Shown: positions 16,594-25,706 of the stretch, one piece after another | How positions within the stretch are numbered: position 1 is the stretch's first letter | Layout of the letters: every line of letters begins with the position of its first letter | Position numbers and translations under genes: made by a program | Notes under the pieces: model-generated | Told to the model about the DNA's origin: nothing | Database searches by the model: none | The model's input: the letters and a program-made list of their open reading frames with translations, nothing else | Source of the DNA: an uncultured Pseudoteredinibacter sp. | GTDB lineage: Bacteria; Pseudomonadota; Gammaproteobacteria; Pseudomonadales; Cellvibrionaceae | Assembly: GCF_947500695.1 (NCBI RefSeq) | Contig: NZ_CANMSS010000008.1 | Location: forward strand, 124,001 to 188,000 | DNA: 64,000 nucleotides | Reading direction: 5' to 3'

Positions 16594-18804
16594 CTATGGG
16601 CCATCGACGCTGACGGCCATTTCAATCGTAATCTGTTTGTTATCTGGTATTTCGGTATAAGCCAAAACACGCATTTCTGGCACAGAGAAGCGGTTAAATT
16701 TCACCATCAATTCTCTAAGCGGTGCAGCGACTAAAAGAATGATGGGCTTGCCCGCCAGCTCTTGCTGCTGTGCTGCATTAATCAGAGCTTGCTGTAGACG
16801 CTCTGCTAAACCTGGCTCAATAAACGCTCCATCATCGTTGCCAGATTTTTGTGCCTGCTGTACAGAACCAAGCAAAAGCTGTTCCAACTGTGGATCTAAA
16901 GTCATAACAGGCAGCTCTGGCTCAGAGCCCACAAGGCCTTGCACGATTTGGCGAGCCAAAGAGATTCTAGCCGCCGCTTTTAGAGCGACGGGATCTTGAC
17001 TCTTATCAGAATTGGCGGTGATCGCTTCGGCAATACTGCGCATATCACGAATGGATACACCTTCTTGTAAAAGCCCCTGCAGTACTTTTAGAAGCACGTT
17101 CAAGCTAATGGTGTTGGGAACCAATTCCTCAGCGAGTTTGGGCGACTTTTCACTCAAGATATCCAGCAACTTCTGTACATCTTCGTGCCCTAATAGCTCA
17201 TAAGCATGCTTTTGTAGAATCTGATTTAAATGGGTGGCAATAACCGTGGCTGCATCGACCACGGTATAACCCATGGTTTGAGCGTGATCTTTCTTGGACT
17301 CTTCGATCCATACCGCATCGAGACCAAAGGCCGGGTCTTGGGTTTGAATACCTTCTAGCTTGCCAAAAACTTGACCCGGGTCGATGGCCAAGAATGAATC
17401 TGGATAGACTTCTGCCTCACCCAAAGTGACACCCATTAGGGAAATTTTATAGGCGGTTGGATTCAGGTCTAGATTATCCCGAATATGCACCGAAGGAATC
17501 AAAAAGCCGACATCTTGAGAAAGCTTTTTACGCACACCTTTAATACGGCCCAAGAGCTCGCCATTTTGGTTGGTATCTACCAATGGGATAATTCGATAGC
17601 CCACCTCTAAGCCAACCACATCAACAGGCACCACATCGTCCCAGCTGATCTCTTCATTAATATCAGGTGGCTCTACAGCGCCAGCAACAGGAACCAATTC
17701 GCCAGCGCCAGCCTGCCCAGCCGAGGCTGGTGCTGCAGAACGAGCAGTAGACTCAGAGCCCCCCTCTTTTGTGGCAGTGTTTCTCTTGTGAATAAAAAAC
17801 GCCACGGTACCAGTCACAAAGGCCAGACTTAAAAAGGAGAAATGTGGCATGCCAGGAATCGATCCCATCAAAAACAACACACCCGCCGCCACGCCCAGAG
17901 CCTTGGGGGAGTCAAACATCTGCCCCATCACCTGGCTACGCATATCTTCAGAGCTGTTAACTCGGGTGACCATGATCGCGGCCGATGTAGACAAAAGCAG
18001 CGAAGGAATTTGGGCAACCAAACCATCACCGATGGTCAGCAATACATATTTTTCACCGGCCTCAGCAAAGCTCAGCTCATGCTGCGCCATGCCAACGATA
18101 AGACCACCTACAACATTGAGAACAAGAATTAGAATGCCAGCAACTGCATCACCACGAACAAACTTACTAGCACCATCCATTGCCCCGTAGAAGTCGGCTT
18201 CACCCGCAACTTCTTCGCGTCGAATGCGCGCTTGATCTTGATCGATCAAACCAGCATTTAAATCAGCATCAATAGCCATTTGTTTACCCGGCATGGCATC
18301 CAAGGTAAAACGCGCACTCACTTCGGAGATTCGACCAGCACCCTTGGTTACCACCACGAAGTTAATAATCATCAAAATGATAAAGATGATTAAACCAACC
18401 GCGTAGTTACCACCAATAACCACCTCACCAAAGGCTTGAATCACCTTACCGGCCGCATCACCACCATTGTGGCCTTCTAACAGCACGACACGAGTAGAGG
18501 CCACATTCAGCGCTAGGCGCATTAGGGTGGCGACCAACAGAATGGTAGGAAACACCGCGAAATCTAAGGGGCGTAACGTATAGATACCCACCAATAAAAC
18601 CACGATAGACAAGGCGATATTAAAAGAGAAAAACAAATCCAGTAAAAAAGCCGGCAACGGAAGAATCATCATGCCCAGCAGCATCAACAACAACAGTGGC
18701 ACACCAAGGTTACCCTGGCTTAGGCTGCGCGCCTGGTGGATGGCGGTATCGCGATCGAACTGCTGCGGTAAGGCTCTGATATCGGCGAAACTGGGTAACT
18801 GCAT
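16594..18804 (-). CDS. flhA: Flagellar export gate protein FlhA
   Basis: FlhA forms the nonameric export gate and docks substrate-chaperone complexes. The protein has about seven or eight membrane segments (residues 40-330), the FHIPEP-family block RISEVSARFTLDAMPGKQM and a cytoplasmic C-terminal domain (about 360-736) with RIIPLVDTNQNGELLGRIKG. Two starts are possible: ATG 18804 (736 residues, used here) and GTG 18822 (742). Neither has a Shine-Dalgarno sequence. A sigma54 promoter candidate lies 44 bases upstream, so the leader is short. flhF follows after 56 bases. Confidence 0.95.
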   Translation of the reverse strand: MQLPSFADIRALPQQFDRDTAIHQARSLSQGNLGVPLLLLMLLGMMILPLPAFLLDLFFSFNIALSIVVLLVGIYTLRPLDFAVFPTILLVATLMRLALNVASTRVVLLEGHNGGDAAGKVIQAFGEVVIGGNYAVGLIIFIILMIINFVVVTKGAGRISEVSARFTLDAMPGKQMAIDADLNAGLIDQDQARIRREEVAGEADFYGAMDGASKFVRGDAVAGILILVLNVVGGLIVGMAQHELSFAEAGEKYVLLTIGDGLVAQIPSLLLSTSAAIMVTRVNSSEDMRSQVMGQMFDSPKALGVAAGVLFLMGSIPGMPHFSFLSLAFVTGTVAFFIHKRNTATKEGGSESTARSAAPASAGQAGAGELVPVAGAVEPPDINEEISWDDVVPVDVVGLEVGYRIIPLVDTNQNGELLGRIKGVRKKLSQDVGFLIPSVHIRDNLDLNPTAYKISLMGVTLGEAEVYPDSFLAIDPGQVFGKLEGIQTQDPAFGLDAVWIEESKKDHAQTMGYTVVDAATVIATHLNQILQKHAYELLGHEDVQKLLDILSEKSPKLAEELVPNTISLNVLLKVLQGLLQEGVSIRDMRSIAEAITANSDKSQDPVALKAAARISLARQIVQGLVGSEPELPVMTLDPQLEQLLLGSVQQAQKSGNDDGAFIEPGLAERLQQALINAAQQQELAGKPIILLVAAPLRELMVKFNRFSVPEMRVLAYTEIPDNKQITIEMAVSVDGP

Positions 18805-18847
18805 AATTCGGCTTTTTGACACTCAAATGGATTGAATATTGAGTATC

Positions 18848-18862
18848 GCAAGAAGTGTACCG
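18848..18862 (-). promoter_or_regulatory. Sigma54-type promoter of flhA
   Basis: Minus-strand CGGTACACTTCTTGC; perfect -12 TTGC and correct spacing, but a weaker -24 (8 of 11 positions). It is the only candidate between the flhA start and the repeat element upstream. Confidence 0.5.
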
Positions 18863-18900
18863 AAATTGCCGCAGGGCGGAATATTTTTGCCACCTAATAA

Positions 18901-19079
18901 AAAAGCCCGCTAGCAGGCTATTGAAAAACTATCTGCGTTGCCATCGCGTTGTTAAAAACAAGCTCAAAATGCTCATTTATTACATATAAACTGTGCTTTT
19001 TCGCTTGTTTTTGCCTAGCGCTGACTGCCTCGAAAACGTTTTTCAACAGCCTGCTAAATAGTGACTCTAGCGGGCTTTT
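18901..19079 (-). terminator. Terminator of the upstream gene, split by an inserted element
   Basis: AAAAGCCCGCTAG (18901-18913) and CTAGCGGGCTTTT (19067-19079) are perfect reverse complements, 153 bases apart. If the 144-base element between them is removed, the arms form AAAAGCCCGCT, a 13-base loop and AGCGGGCTTTT, a normal Rho-independent terminator for the gene at 19122-20228. Confidence 0.65.
18912..19055. mobile_element. MITE-like 144-bp element with 18-bp terminal inverted repeats
   Basis: Ends are AGCAGGCTATTGAAAAAC (18912-18929) and the complement of AGCAGGCTGTTGAAAAAC (19038-19055), one mismatch in 18. The inside has no coding capacity but holds further short inverted repeats (for example ...AAAAACAAGC / GCTTGTTTTT...). 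Size, ends and the disrupted terminator around it suggest a non-autonomous mobile or REP-like element. No target-site duplication longer than two or three bases is visible. Confidence 0.6.
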
Positions 19080-19121
19080 GGAAAATCTCTATGGCAAACA
19101 AGAAAGTGTCTGACTGGTCGA

Positions 19122-20228
19122 TTATTGCACGGTACCTTTATGTGCCAATAAGTCGACACGCTTTTCGACTCTGGCAGCAACCGGCGCCATTAAACTGCTG
19201 ATGTATAAATAATCATCAGTTTCCAAAACGCCTGTGGTAACAGGATAATTGCCGCTTGGGTCTTGCAGCGAAACCTGAACTTCGCCATCTGAGTTTATCG
19301 CCACAACATGACCATAAAACTTCGCGGCCGGCCTTACAAATGCAGGAAAGCGTTGAACCATTTTACGCAGCCAAGGCTTATCGGCCAAAGCATCTACAAT
19401 GGGCAAGCGTGGAGAGACTAAACCAAACCAAAAACGGCCACCTTGCCCCGTTACGATATTGTCCGGGAATCCAGGTAGGTTATCGATAAGGACTTCCATC
19501 TGCCCTTCTCTTTCACCCGCAATCCAGTATTTATGAATACGGTATTCGCTGGTTTCATTGATCAGTATAAATTCCCCTGCTGGGTCCATCGCAATGCCAT
19601 TGGCAAAGCTTAATCCATCGACAAGCAGTTTGGTGCTCTTATCTGCAGGGTCATAAACTAATACTCTACCCGAGCGCGAGTGTTCCATCACATCGAGCAA
19701 GCTCGCCTCATAAGTACCGCCGTTTACTTCAGCACCAAAACGCACAGATGCATCTGAGAAGTACATTTTGCCATCTGGCGCGATATCAACATCATCGGCG
19801 TAAAGAATTGGGCTATCGCCGATATGATCAGTCAATACCGTGATGGTTTTATCCTTTGCGATGCTCAGCAAACCGCGATAGGCATCGGCAACAACCAAAT
19901 TACCAGCACTATCAAAGTCCATCCCCAATGGACGACCCTTGGTATCCACCCAGCGCTTAAAGCTGTTCGAGCCTCGATCTTTTTTTAGGACCCAACCGCT
20001 ATGAACAGAGGCGTAAATCGCTCCTTCCACATCGGCATCCATATCCTCTGGGCCGTGTTCTTTAGCAATATCAAGATGTTCTAGATCCGCAAGTTTATGG
20101 TTTTGTTCAAAGATCTCCTGATAACCAGGATCCTTAGGCGCTTGCCAAGCTATTGGCTCGACCGGAACCGGCCAGAAACAAAAATAGAGTATTAATAAGA
20201 TGACAATAACTGAGCTGATGCGAAACAT
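19122..20228 (-). CDS. SMP-30/strictosidine-synthase-like beta-propeller protein, membrane anchored
   Basis: A 368-residue protein with an uncleaved or cleavable N-terminal hydrophobic segment (residues 5-23) and a six-bladed-propeller type sequence: GAIYASVHSGWV, RPLGMDFDSAGNLVVADAYR, DDVDIAPDGKMYFSDAS and GIAMDPAGEFILINETSEYR. This is the SMP-30/gluconolactonase/strictosidine-synthase superfamily, probably the Str_synth branch (similar to animal APMAP). Such enzymes are usually calcium-dependent lactonases or esterases; the substrate is unknown. It has no known flagellar role, yet lies between flhB and flhA, separated from flhA by the split terminator. Confidence 0.85.
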   Translation of the reverse strand: MFRISSVIVILLILYFCFWPVPVEPIAWQAPKDPGYQEIFEQNHKLADLEHLDIAKEHGPEDMDADVEGAIYASVHSGWVLKKDRGSNSFKRWVDTKGRPLGMDFDSAGNLVVADAYRGLLSIAKDKTITVLTDHIGDSPILYADDVDIAPDGKMYFSDASVRFGAEVNGGTYEASLLDVMEHSRSGRVLVYDPADKSTKLLVDGLSFANGIAMDPAGEFILINETSEYRIHKYWIAGEREGQMEVLIDNLPGFPDNIVTGQGGRFWFGLVSPRLPIVDALADKPWLRKMVQRFPAFVRPAAKFYGHVVAINSDGEVQVSLQDPSGNYPVTTGVLETDDYLYISSLMAPVAARVEKRVDLLAHKGTVQ

Positions 20229-20404
20229 AAGATGCCTTTTGTTTACTTTTTTTAGGGCGATTCATGGGGTCTTGTCGATAGGCGGGCAAACTATCAAATA
20301 CTGCCAGCACCGAAAGGGTAAATATCGCAACTGAATATCACAACAAGAATTCTACCCCATCAGGGCTAGCCCCCACAGCCAGAAAGGCTATTTGGATAGT
20401 GATT

Positions 20405-21538
20405 TTATTTGTCGTAACGCATATCTGGCGGAATCGGCACATCTTTTGGGAACATTGGCCTTTCACCCTGACCGCGTCGGAAGTTTCTCAAGCCAAAGAC
20501 ATAGGCCAATACTTGCGCAACCGCCATATAGAGGCCAGCAGGAATTGCATCGTCAATTTCGGTGGTGTAAAAAATCGCCCTTGCCAACTGGGGAGATTCA
20601 ATAATTTCAACGCCATTGGCCTTGGCAATTTCACGAATCTTAAAGGCTATATTATCGCCGCCCTTGGCAAGCAAAACAGGTGTAGCCATATTATTGGGGT
20701 CGTATTTTAAGGCGCAGGCAAAGTGAGTTGGGTTAGTAATAACTACATCCGCCTCTGGCACATTCGACATCATTCTATTTTGAGCCATTTCGCGCTGCAG
20801 CTGTCGAATCCTACCCTTAACTTCCGGCTTACCCTCAGAGTCCTTCATCTCATCCTTAATTTCCTGCATTGACATCTTCAGCTTGCGGGAGTTATCCCAT
20901 ATCTGAAAAGGAACATCGACAATGGCAATAAGAATGGTGGAAGCCGCCAAGATAATGGCTGCAATCCCAGACAAGACCATGGAGTTTTCGAGGGCTACAT
21001 TTACGTCCTGGTATGCCAAACGCAAAATATCTTCTTGTTGCGCCAGTAATATAACGATAAGAAGAATAAGAATAACCGATACTTTACCAACGCTCTTAAG
21101 TAGTTCCATCAATCCTTTAACGCCAAACATACGCTTTAAGCCCGACAAGGGGTTCATGCGACTGCCTTTGGGCGCTAGTGATTTGGCACTGAACAACCAA
21201 CCACCTAAGGAAATCGGACCAATAATACTGGCTAAGGCCAACACGGAAAAAATGGGAACAAGGATGTACAAACCATCGTATATAGATTCACCTAGCTGGG
21301 TGAACATCAAGTTTGTATCGAAGACAACATTACGATCCAAGCTTAAATTGAAGCGCATAATAGCTTCCATACGCTCGGTAATATAGCCACCCAACATAAA
21401 CAAACAAATAGTGCCACCCAATAGCAACACCGAAGTTGTCAGTTCACGCGATCGCGGAACCTGGCCCTCCTCCCGGGCCTTTTCCAGCCGTTTGGGCGTG
21501 GGTTCCTCTGTTTTTTCCTGACTGGAATCTTCAGCCAT
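20405..21538 (-). CDS. flhB: Flagellar export switch protein FlhB
   Basis: FlhB switches the export apparatus from hook to filament substrates. The 377-residue protein has the typical start SSQEKTEEPTPKRLEKAREE, four membrane segments (about 30-215) and a cytoplasmic domain with the self-cleavage site NPTH at residues 269-272. The C-terminus is extended and ends in a Pro-rich tail. It follows fliR with a 24-base spacer. Confidence 0.96.
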   Translation of the reverse strand: MAEDSSQEKTEEPTPKRLEKAREEGQVPRSRELTTSVLLLGGTICLFMLGGYITERMEAIMRFNLSLDRNVVFDTNLMFTQLGESIYDGLYILVPIFSVLALASIIGPISLGGWLFSAKSLAPKGSRMNPLSGLKRMFGVKGLMELLKSVGKVSVILILLIVILLAQQEDILRLAYQDVNVALENSMVLSGIAAIILAASTILIAIVDVPFQIWDNSRKLKMSMQEIKDEMKDSEGKPEVKGRIRQLQREMAQNRMMSNVPEADVVITNPTHFACALKYDPNNMATPVLLAKGGDNIAFKIREIAKANGVEIIESPQLARAIFYTTEIDDAIPAGLYMAVAQVLAYVFGLRNFRRGQGERPMFPKDVPIPPDMRYDK

Positions 21539-21562
21539 ACTGTCGCTGCCTCCAGAAAGAAA

Positions 21563-22342
21563 TTAAGGGTTCTGTACGAGGTTTTGCAAAAACTGCAAAG
21601 CCTCATACATAAAAGTATTGAAATTTGGCAAGAAGCTAACAAGGGACACCCACATTAGAAATAAGCCAAATACCAAGGTTAAGGGAAAGCCAACAGCAAA
21701 AATATTCATTTGAGGTGCCGCTCGCCCCATCACACCAAAAGCTAAATTCACTACCAATAAGGCGGTTAACAAGGGCAAAGCGATGACTAAGGATGAACTG
21801 AACATCCAGCTGCCCAATCCGATAATCATTAAGATAGCCTGTCGATCTAGCCCTACAGTTCCAATTGGGATTGAATAAAAACTGGCGGTTAATGCCTCAA
21901 TAACCAATAAATGCGCATCAACGGCAAAGAACAACAAAGTCACGGTAATCGAATAGAACTGAGAAATTAAGGGTATGCTAACGCCAGTAGAAGGATCATT
22001 CATGGCCGCGAAACCTAGACCTAATTTTCCCGCAATTACTTGGCCACCTAAGACAAAGATCTGCATAAACACCTGCAGTGAAAAACCCATCGCCAAACCG
22101 ATGACAAGCTGCTGCATGCTGATCACCATCATCTGCAAGGACATCAGTTTAACTTCGGGCATTGGAGGTAAAAGCGGCGTGACCAAAACAGCCAGCGCGA
22201 AGGCCAAAGCCAATCTAACTCTGGCAGGAACAACTCTCGCGCCAATCAAAGGCATAGCCAACAACACACCACTTATTCTAGTCAGCGGCCAAATATACTG
22301 GCCAACAAACTGAAGGATCTGCTGTTCGCTAATAACCTCCAC
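21563..22342 (-). CDS. fliR: Flagellar export protein FliR
   Basis: A 259-residue integral membrane part of the export gate (FliPQR complex), with about six hydrophobic segments and the family sequence NDPSTGVSIPLISQFYSI. The start is a GTG at 22342, 3 bases after the fliQ stop; GGAGG overlaps the first codons, and no better ATG is present. Translational coupling to fliQ is likely. Confidence 0.94.
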   Translation of the reverse strand: MEVISEQQILQFVGQYIWPLTRISGVLLAMPLIGARVVPARVRLALAFALAVLVTPLLPPMPEVKLMSLQMMVISMQQLVIGLAMGFSLQVFMQIFVLGGQVIAGKLGLGFAAMNDPSTGVSIPLISQFYSITVTLLFFAVDAHLLVIEALTASFYSIPIGTVGLDRQAILMIIGLGSWMFSSSLVIALPLLTALLVVNLAFGVMGRAAPQMNIFAVGFPLTLVFGLFLMWVSLVSFLPNFNTFMYEALQFLQNLVQNP

Positions 22343-22345
22343 AGC

Positions 22346-22615
22346 TTAGCCAATCATCAAGGGAATATTGGTAAAAAGACGATCAAAAAGATCAGTAAAC
22401 TTGGTAATTAACCAACTACCACCCACCATGATTGTCGCAAGTGTGATCAGTAATCGAGGTAAAAAGCTCAAGGTTTGTTCGTTAATCTGCGTGGCGGCCT
22501 GAAACATGCTAACCAAAAGGCCAACTGCCAAGCTCGGCCCTACAATGACAGAAACGATTAACACAATTAAGTAGAGCGCATCACCAAGTATATCCATTAC
22601 GAGCTCAGGGGTCAT
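22346..22615 (-). CDS. fliQ: Flagellar export protein FliQ
   Basis: An 89-residue, two-helix membrane protein of the export gate: MTPELVMDILGDALYLIVLI, then VGLLVSMFQAATQINEQTLS. Length and sequence match the family exactly. It follows fliP after 10 bases. Confidence 0.96.
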   Translation of the reverse strand: MTPELVMDILGDALYLIVLIVSVIVGPSLAVGLLVSMFQAATQINEQTLSFLPRLLITLATIMVGGSWLITKFTDLFDRLFTNIPLMIG

Positions 22616-22625
22616 AGTAAGCTCC

Positions 22626-23528
22626 TCAATATCCGTAGCTGGCAGCTAAGGTGCCAATAAGCATCGCCCAGCCATCGACCAGCACAAACAGCATAATTTT
22701 AAACGGCAATGAAATAATCAGCGGTGATAACATCATCATACCCATGGCCATCAAGACACTGGCTACAACAATATCGATAACCAAGAACGGAATGAAAATA
22801 ATAAATCCAATCTGGAAAGCGGTTTTTAGCTCACTGGTGACAAAGGCCGGAATGAGAATATTCAATGGAATCTCGGTAGGCGTAGCCACTGGTGGCTTTT
22901 GCGCAATTCGCATAAACAAATCAATATCAGACTCACGAGTTTGCGCCAGCATAAACTGGTGAATCGGCTCTCTTGCCGCTTCCAATGCTTGACGAGAAGT
23001 CATCTTCTCTTCGATATAGGGCTGTAAGGCTTGCTCATTTACCACCTCAAACACCGGCGTCATAATGAACATGGTCAAGAACAATGACAAACCAATTAAG
23101 ATTTGATTCGAAGGCGACTGCTGCAAGCCCAAAGCTTGTCGCAAAATAGCAAAAACAATGATGATGCGAGTGAAAGAAGTCATCATCATCAGCAGTGCTG
23201 GCAACAGAGTAAGCCCTGTCATGATCGCCAGGATCTGTAGGCTTACCGTATAGTCTTCACTACCATCTGGGTTCGTAGTAACGGTTAAGGCAGGTAAGCC
23301 TGGGATCGATTTGAGTGGAATATTAGCCGCGCTAGGCTCACTGCTTTTAAGCTCTTCACTGGCGATTTGCGCCACTGTGGCCACGTCGGAACCTTGCAGT
23401 GAAGTTTCTTCGCTTTGCTGTGCAACACTCAGCCCTACACAAGCGAGTGACATTGTAAAAACCAATACACATAGTCGACACAATGGCAGCGCTTGTTGAA
23501 TTAGTCGGTCTAGGATCTGTTTTAGCAT
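22626..23528 (-). CDS. fliP: Flagellar export protein FliP
   Basis: The core of the export gate. The 300-residue protein begins with a cleavable signal peptide (about residues 1-36, ending CVGLSVAQQ), as in other FliP, then a variable Ser/Glu-rich stretch and four membrane segments. Family blocks are [40 protein letters not shown] and [20 protein letters not shown]. The extra N-terminal stretch (about 37-95) makes it longer than the E. coli protein (245). Confidence 0.95.
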   Translation of the reverse strand: MLKQILDRLIQQALPLCRLCVLVFTMSLACVGLSVAQQSEETSLQGSDVATVAQIASEELKSSEPSAANIPLKSIPGLPALTVTTNPDGSEDYTVSLQILAIMTGLTLLPALLMMMTSFTRIIIVFAILRQALGLQQSPSNQILIGLSLFLTMFIMTPVFEVVNEQALQPYIEEKMTSRQALEAAREPIHQFMLAQTRESDIDLFMRIAQKPPVATPTEIPLNILIPAFVTSELKTAFQIGFIIFIPFLVIDIVVASVLMAMGMMMLSPLIISLPFKIMLFVLVDGWAMLIGTLAASYGY

Positions 23529-23595
23529 AGTGAATCTTTTAAAATAGCAGCTCTTTGTAAATATCAGTTCTACCGGCTTTGTTGCTCATCCTGCC

Positions 23596-24060
23596 CTAAA
23601 CAGGCTTTTTATTGACTGCCATTAAACCCGCCAGCTTAGCCTTAAAATCAACCACAGCTTCTGGATTTTCTACTACGCGCTCAGGGATACTCTGTTGCTC
23701 AAAGCTGTGTAAAGCGTTAATCGAGTGCGCTGTGACACCCAGCAAGATTTGCTGCCCATTAACTTCCGCCAGCACTAGTTTTTCTCGGGTCCCCATACTG
23801 GTACTGTTTAGCACCTTGATCGGGCTGGCCGAGAGACTACTTTGGTTCGAAAAACGCTTTAGAAACCATGCCAAGGCATAAATAATCGCAAGAACAAATC
23901 CAAGCGCAACAAATACCTGCAGTAGTTGAGTTGAGGCACTGGGCATATTAGCAATTGGCTGCTCGACAGCAGCTTGTTCCGCAAGCGCCAATATCGGTGC
24001 ACAAGAAATCGTACAAAACAGCTTTATTTGAAGACCAAACTTGTTACTTGCGAAATTCAT
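23596..24060 (-). CDS. fliO: Flagellar export assembly protein FliO
   Basis: FliO helps assemble the FliPQR gate. The 154-residue protein has an N-terminal signal-like segment (about 9-27), a second hydrophobic helix (LLQVFVALGFVLAIIYALAWFL, shown here by its position 46-67) and a small cytoplasmic domain with STSMGTREKLVLAEV and QQILLGVT, the FliO signature. It sits between fliN and fliP. Confidence 0.92.
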   Translation of the reverse strand: MNFASNKFGLQIKLFCTISCAPILALAEQAAVEQPIANMPSASTQLLQVFVALGFVLAIIYALAWFLKRFSNQSSLSASPIKVLNSTSMGTREKLVLAEVNGQQILLGVTAHSINALHSFEQQSIPERVVENPEAVVDFKAKLAGLMAVNKKPV

Positions 24061-24093
24061 CTCTGAAACTCCTTCAATCGCATCCGATAGTTA

Positions 24094-24588
24094 CTATCGC
24101 AGACGCGCTATTCTTTCTTGTGGACTGATTACATCGGTCATCCGAATGCCAAACTTCTCATTGACCACCACAACTTCACCGTGAGCAATCAAGGTTCCGT
24201 TAACCAAGACATCTAAGGGCTCTCCGGCTAAACGATCGAGTTCAATCACTGAGCCTTGGGTCAGCTGTAATAGGTTTCTAATGGATATAGATGTTTGGCC
24301 TACCTCCATTGACATAGAAACGGGAATATCCAGAACCACTTGCAAGTCTGGTTGTTCTGCCGAGCCACCAGCGGGCGCCGAAAAATCCTGTAATGGCATA
24401 GGGTCAGCTGCAGGCTCAGGTTCTGGCTCAGCCTCTTCTTCACTGACACCCGCTTCTGCCATTGCCGCAGCCCAATCATCTTCAACATCACCGCCTGTTT
24501 CGCCGGCCTCATCCATTGCCGCCGCCCACTCATCAGCCATGTCGTCCTGATTTACATCACCCGAATCATTCTGATCGTCATCACTCAT
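24094..24588 (-). CDS. fliN: Flagellar motor switch protein FliN
   Basis: FliN forms the base of the C-ring with FliM. The protein of 164 residues has an acidic N-terminal region and a C-terminal SpoA domain (about 85-160) with VSMEVGQTSISIRNLLQLTQ and EVVVVNEKFGIRMTDVIS. The N-terminus carries two near-copies of DEWAAAMDEAG (about residues 18-28 and 37-47). ATG 24588 has GGAG 7 bases ahead; the upstream GTG at 24600 is rejected because it overlaps that site. Confidence 0.95.
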   Translation of the reverse strand: MSDDDQNDSGDVNQDDMADEWAAAMDEAGETGGDVEDDWAAAMAEAGVSEEEAEPEPEPAADPMPLQDFSAPAGGSAEQPDLQVVLDIPVSMSMEVGQTSISIRNLLQLTQGSVIELDRLAGEPLDVLVNGTLIAHGEVVVVNEKFGIRMTDVISPQERIARLR

Positions 24589-24627
24589 GGTTTTCTCCAC
24601 CTCTTAGGCAATTTGCCTGTTTTACGC

Positions 24628-25677
24628 TTAGGCTGAAGCCTTATTAAGATCTTCACTAAATTCTTCACTTGCAGTGCTTACCCCAGCAATGCGCAACAAG
24701 TCTGCCGTTTCTTCGTCTTTATTCTCAACAACACCTTCAATGCGCATAGAGAGATTTCCCCGCGATTGCCCCAAAGTGCTGCGAAAAACCGGCACACCAT
24801 TCGCCGTCACCACATGCTCTTCGGGCAGTTCAATTGGGATAACATCGCCAGGTTTTAAATCCATCACGTCCCTCAGTAATAGAGACTTTCTAACAATGTC
24901 ACACTCTAAGTTAACGCTGGCTTGTAATACCTCTGACTGCATGGATTTCACCCAACGCGAATCAGTTTCATCCGCTTCACTTTGAGCGCTGTTATCCAAC
25001 AGATCTCGGATCGGCTCCAGCATTGAGTAAGGAATAGTGATGTGCATTTCACCACCACCACCATCCAGCTCGACATGAAACTTACTCACCACAACGATTT
25101 CATTCGGGCCAACAATATTGGTCATCGCCGGGTTTACTTCGGCGTTTAAGAACTCAAGCTCTACCGGCATAACGGCTCGCCAGGCTTCCGCTAGGTCCAT
25201 CAAGCATTGATCTACCACCATCTGCACTACACGCAGCTCAGTTGGGGTAAATTCTCGCCCTTCAATTTTGGCGTGGCGCCCATCACCACCAAAGAAGTTA
25301 TCCACCAATTTAAAGACCAGCTTGGCATCGAGAATAATAAGACCAGTGCCGCGCAAGGGGCGGAACTTAAGCATATTCAGACTGGTTGGCACGTACAGCG
25401 TATGAACATACTCACCAAACTTCATGGTTTGCATGCCGCCAACAGAAACCTCTGCGGATCGGCGTAAGAGATTGAAAACACTGATCCGGGTATAACGCGC
25501 AAAACGCTCATTAATCATCTCAAGCGATGGCATTCGACCGCGAACAATGCGGTCTTGTGCGGTTAAGTCATAGAGGACAACATCGCCTTCTTCAACCTCG
25601 ACTTCGGTCTCGACTTCGCCATCATCAACACCATGCAATAAGGCATCAATTTCGTCTTGTGAGAGTAAATCTTGCAT
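24628..25677 (-). CDS. fliM: Flagellar motor switch protein FliM
   Basis: FliM binds CheY-P and switches rotation. The 349-residue protein begins with the CheY-binding peptide LLSQDEIDALLHG (residues 4-16), followed by the CheC-like middle domain (about 40-230, with RYTRISVFNLLRRSAEVSV) and the C-terminal SpoA domain (about 260-330, with LKPGDVIPIELPE). It follows fliL by 29 bases. Confidence 0.96.
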   Translation of the reverse strand: MQDLLSQDEIDALLHGVDDGEVETEVEVEEGDVVLYDLTAQDRIVRGRMPSLEMINERFARYTRISVFNLLRRSAEVSVGGMQTMKFGEYVHTLYVPTSLNMLKFRPLRGTGLIILDAKLVFKLVDNFFGGDGRHAKIEGREFTPTELRVVQMVVDQCLMDLAEAWRAVMPVELEFLNAEVNPAMTNIVGPNEIVVVSKFHVELDGGGGEMHITIPYSMLEPIRDLLDNSAQSEADETDSRWVKSMQSEVLQASVNLECDIVRKSLLLRDVMDLKPGDVIPIELPEEHVVTANGVPVFRSTLGQSRGNLSMRIEGVVENKDEETADLLRIAGVSTASEEFSEDLNKASA

Positions 25678-25706
25678 TATGAATACACTCGCTGCTCGCT
25701 GATGAT

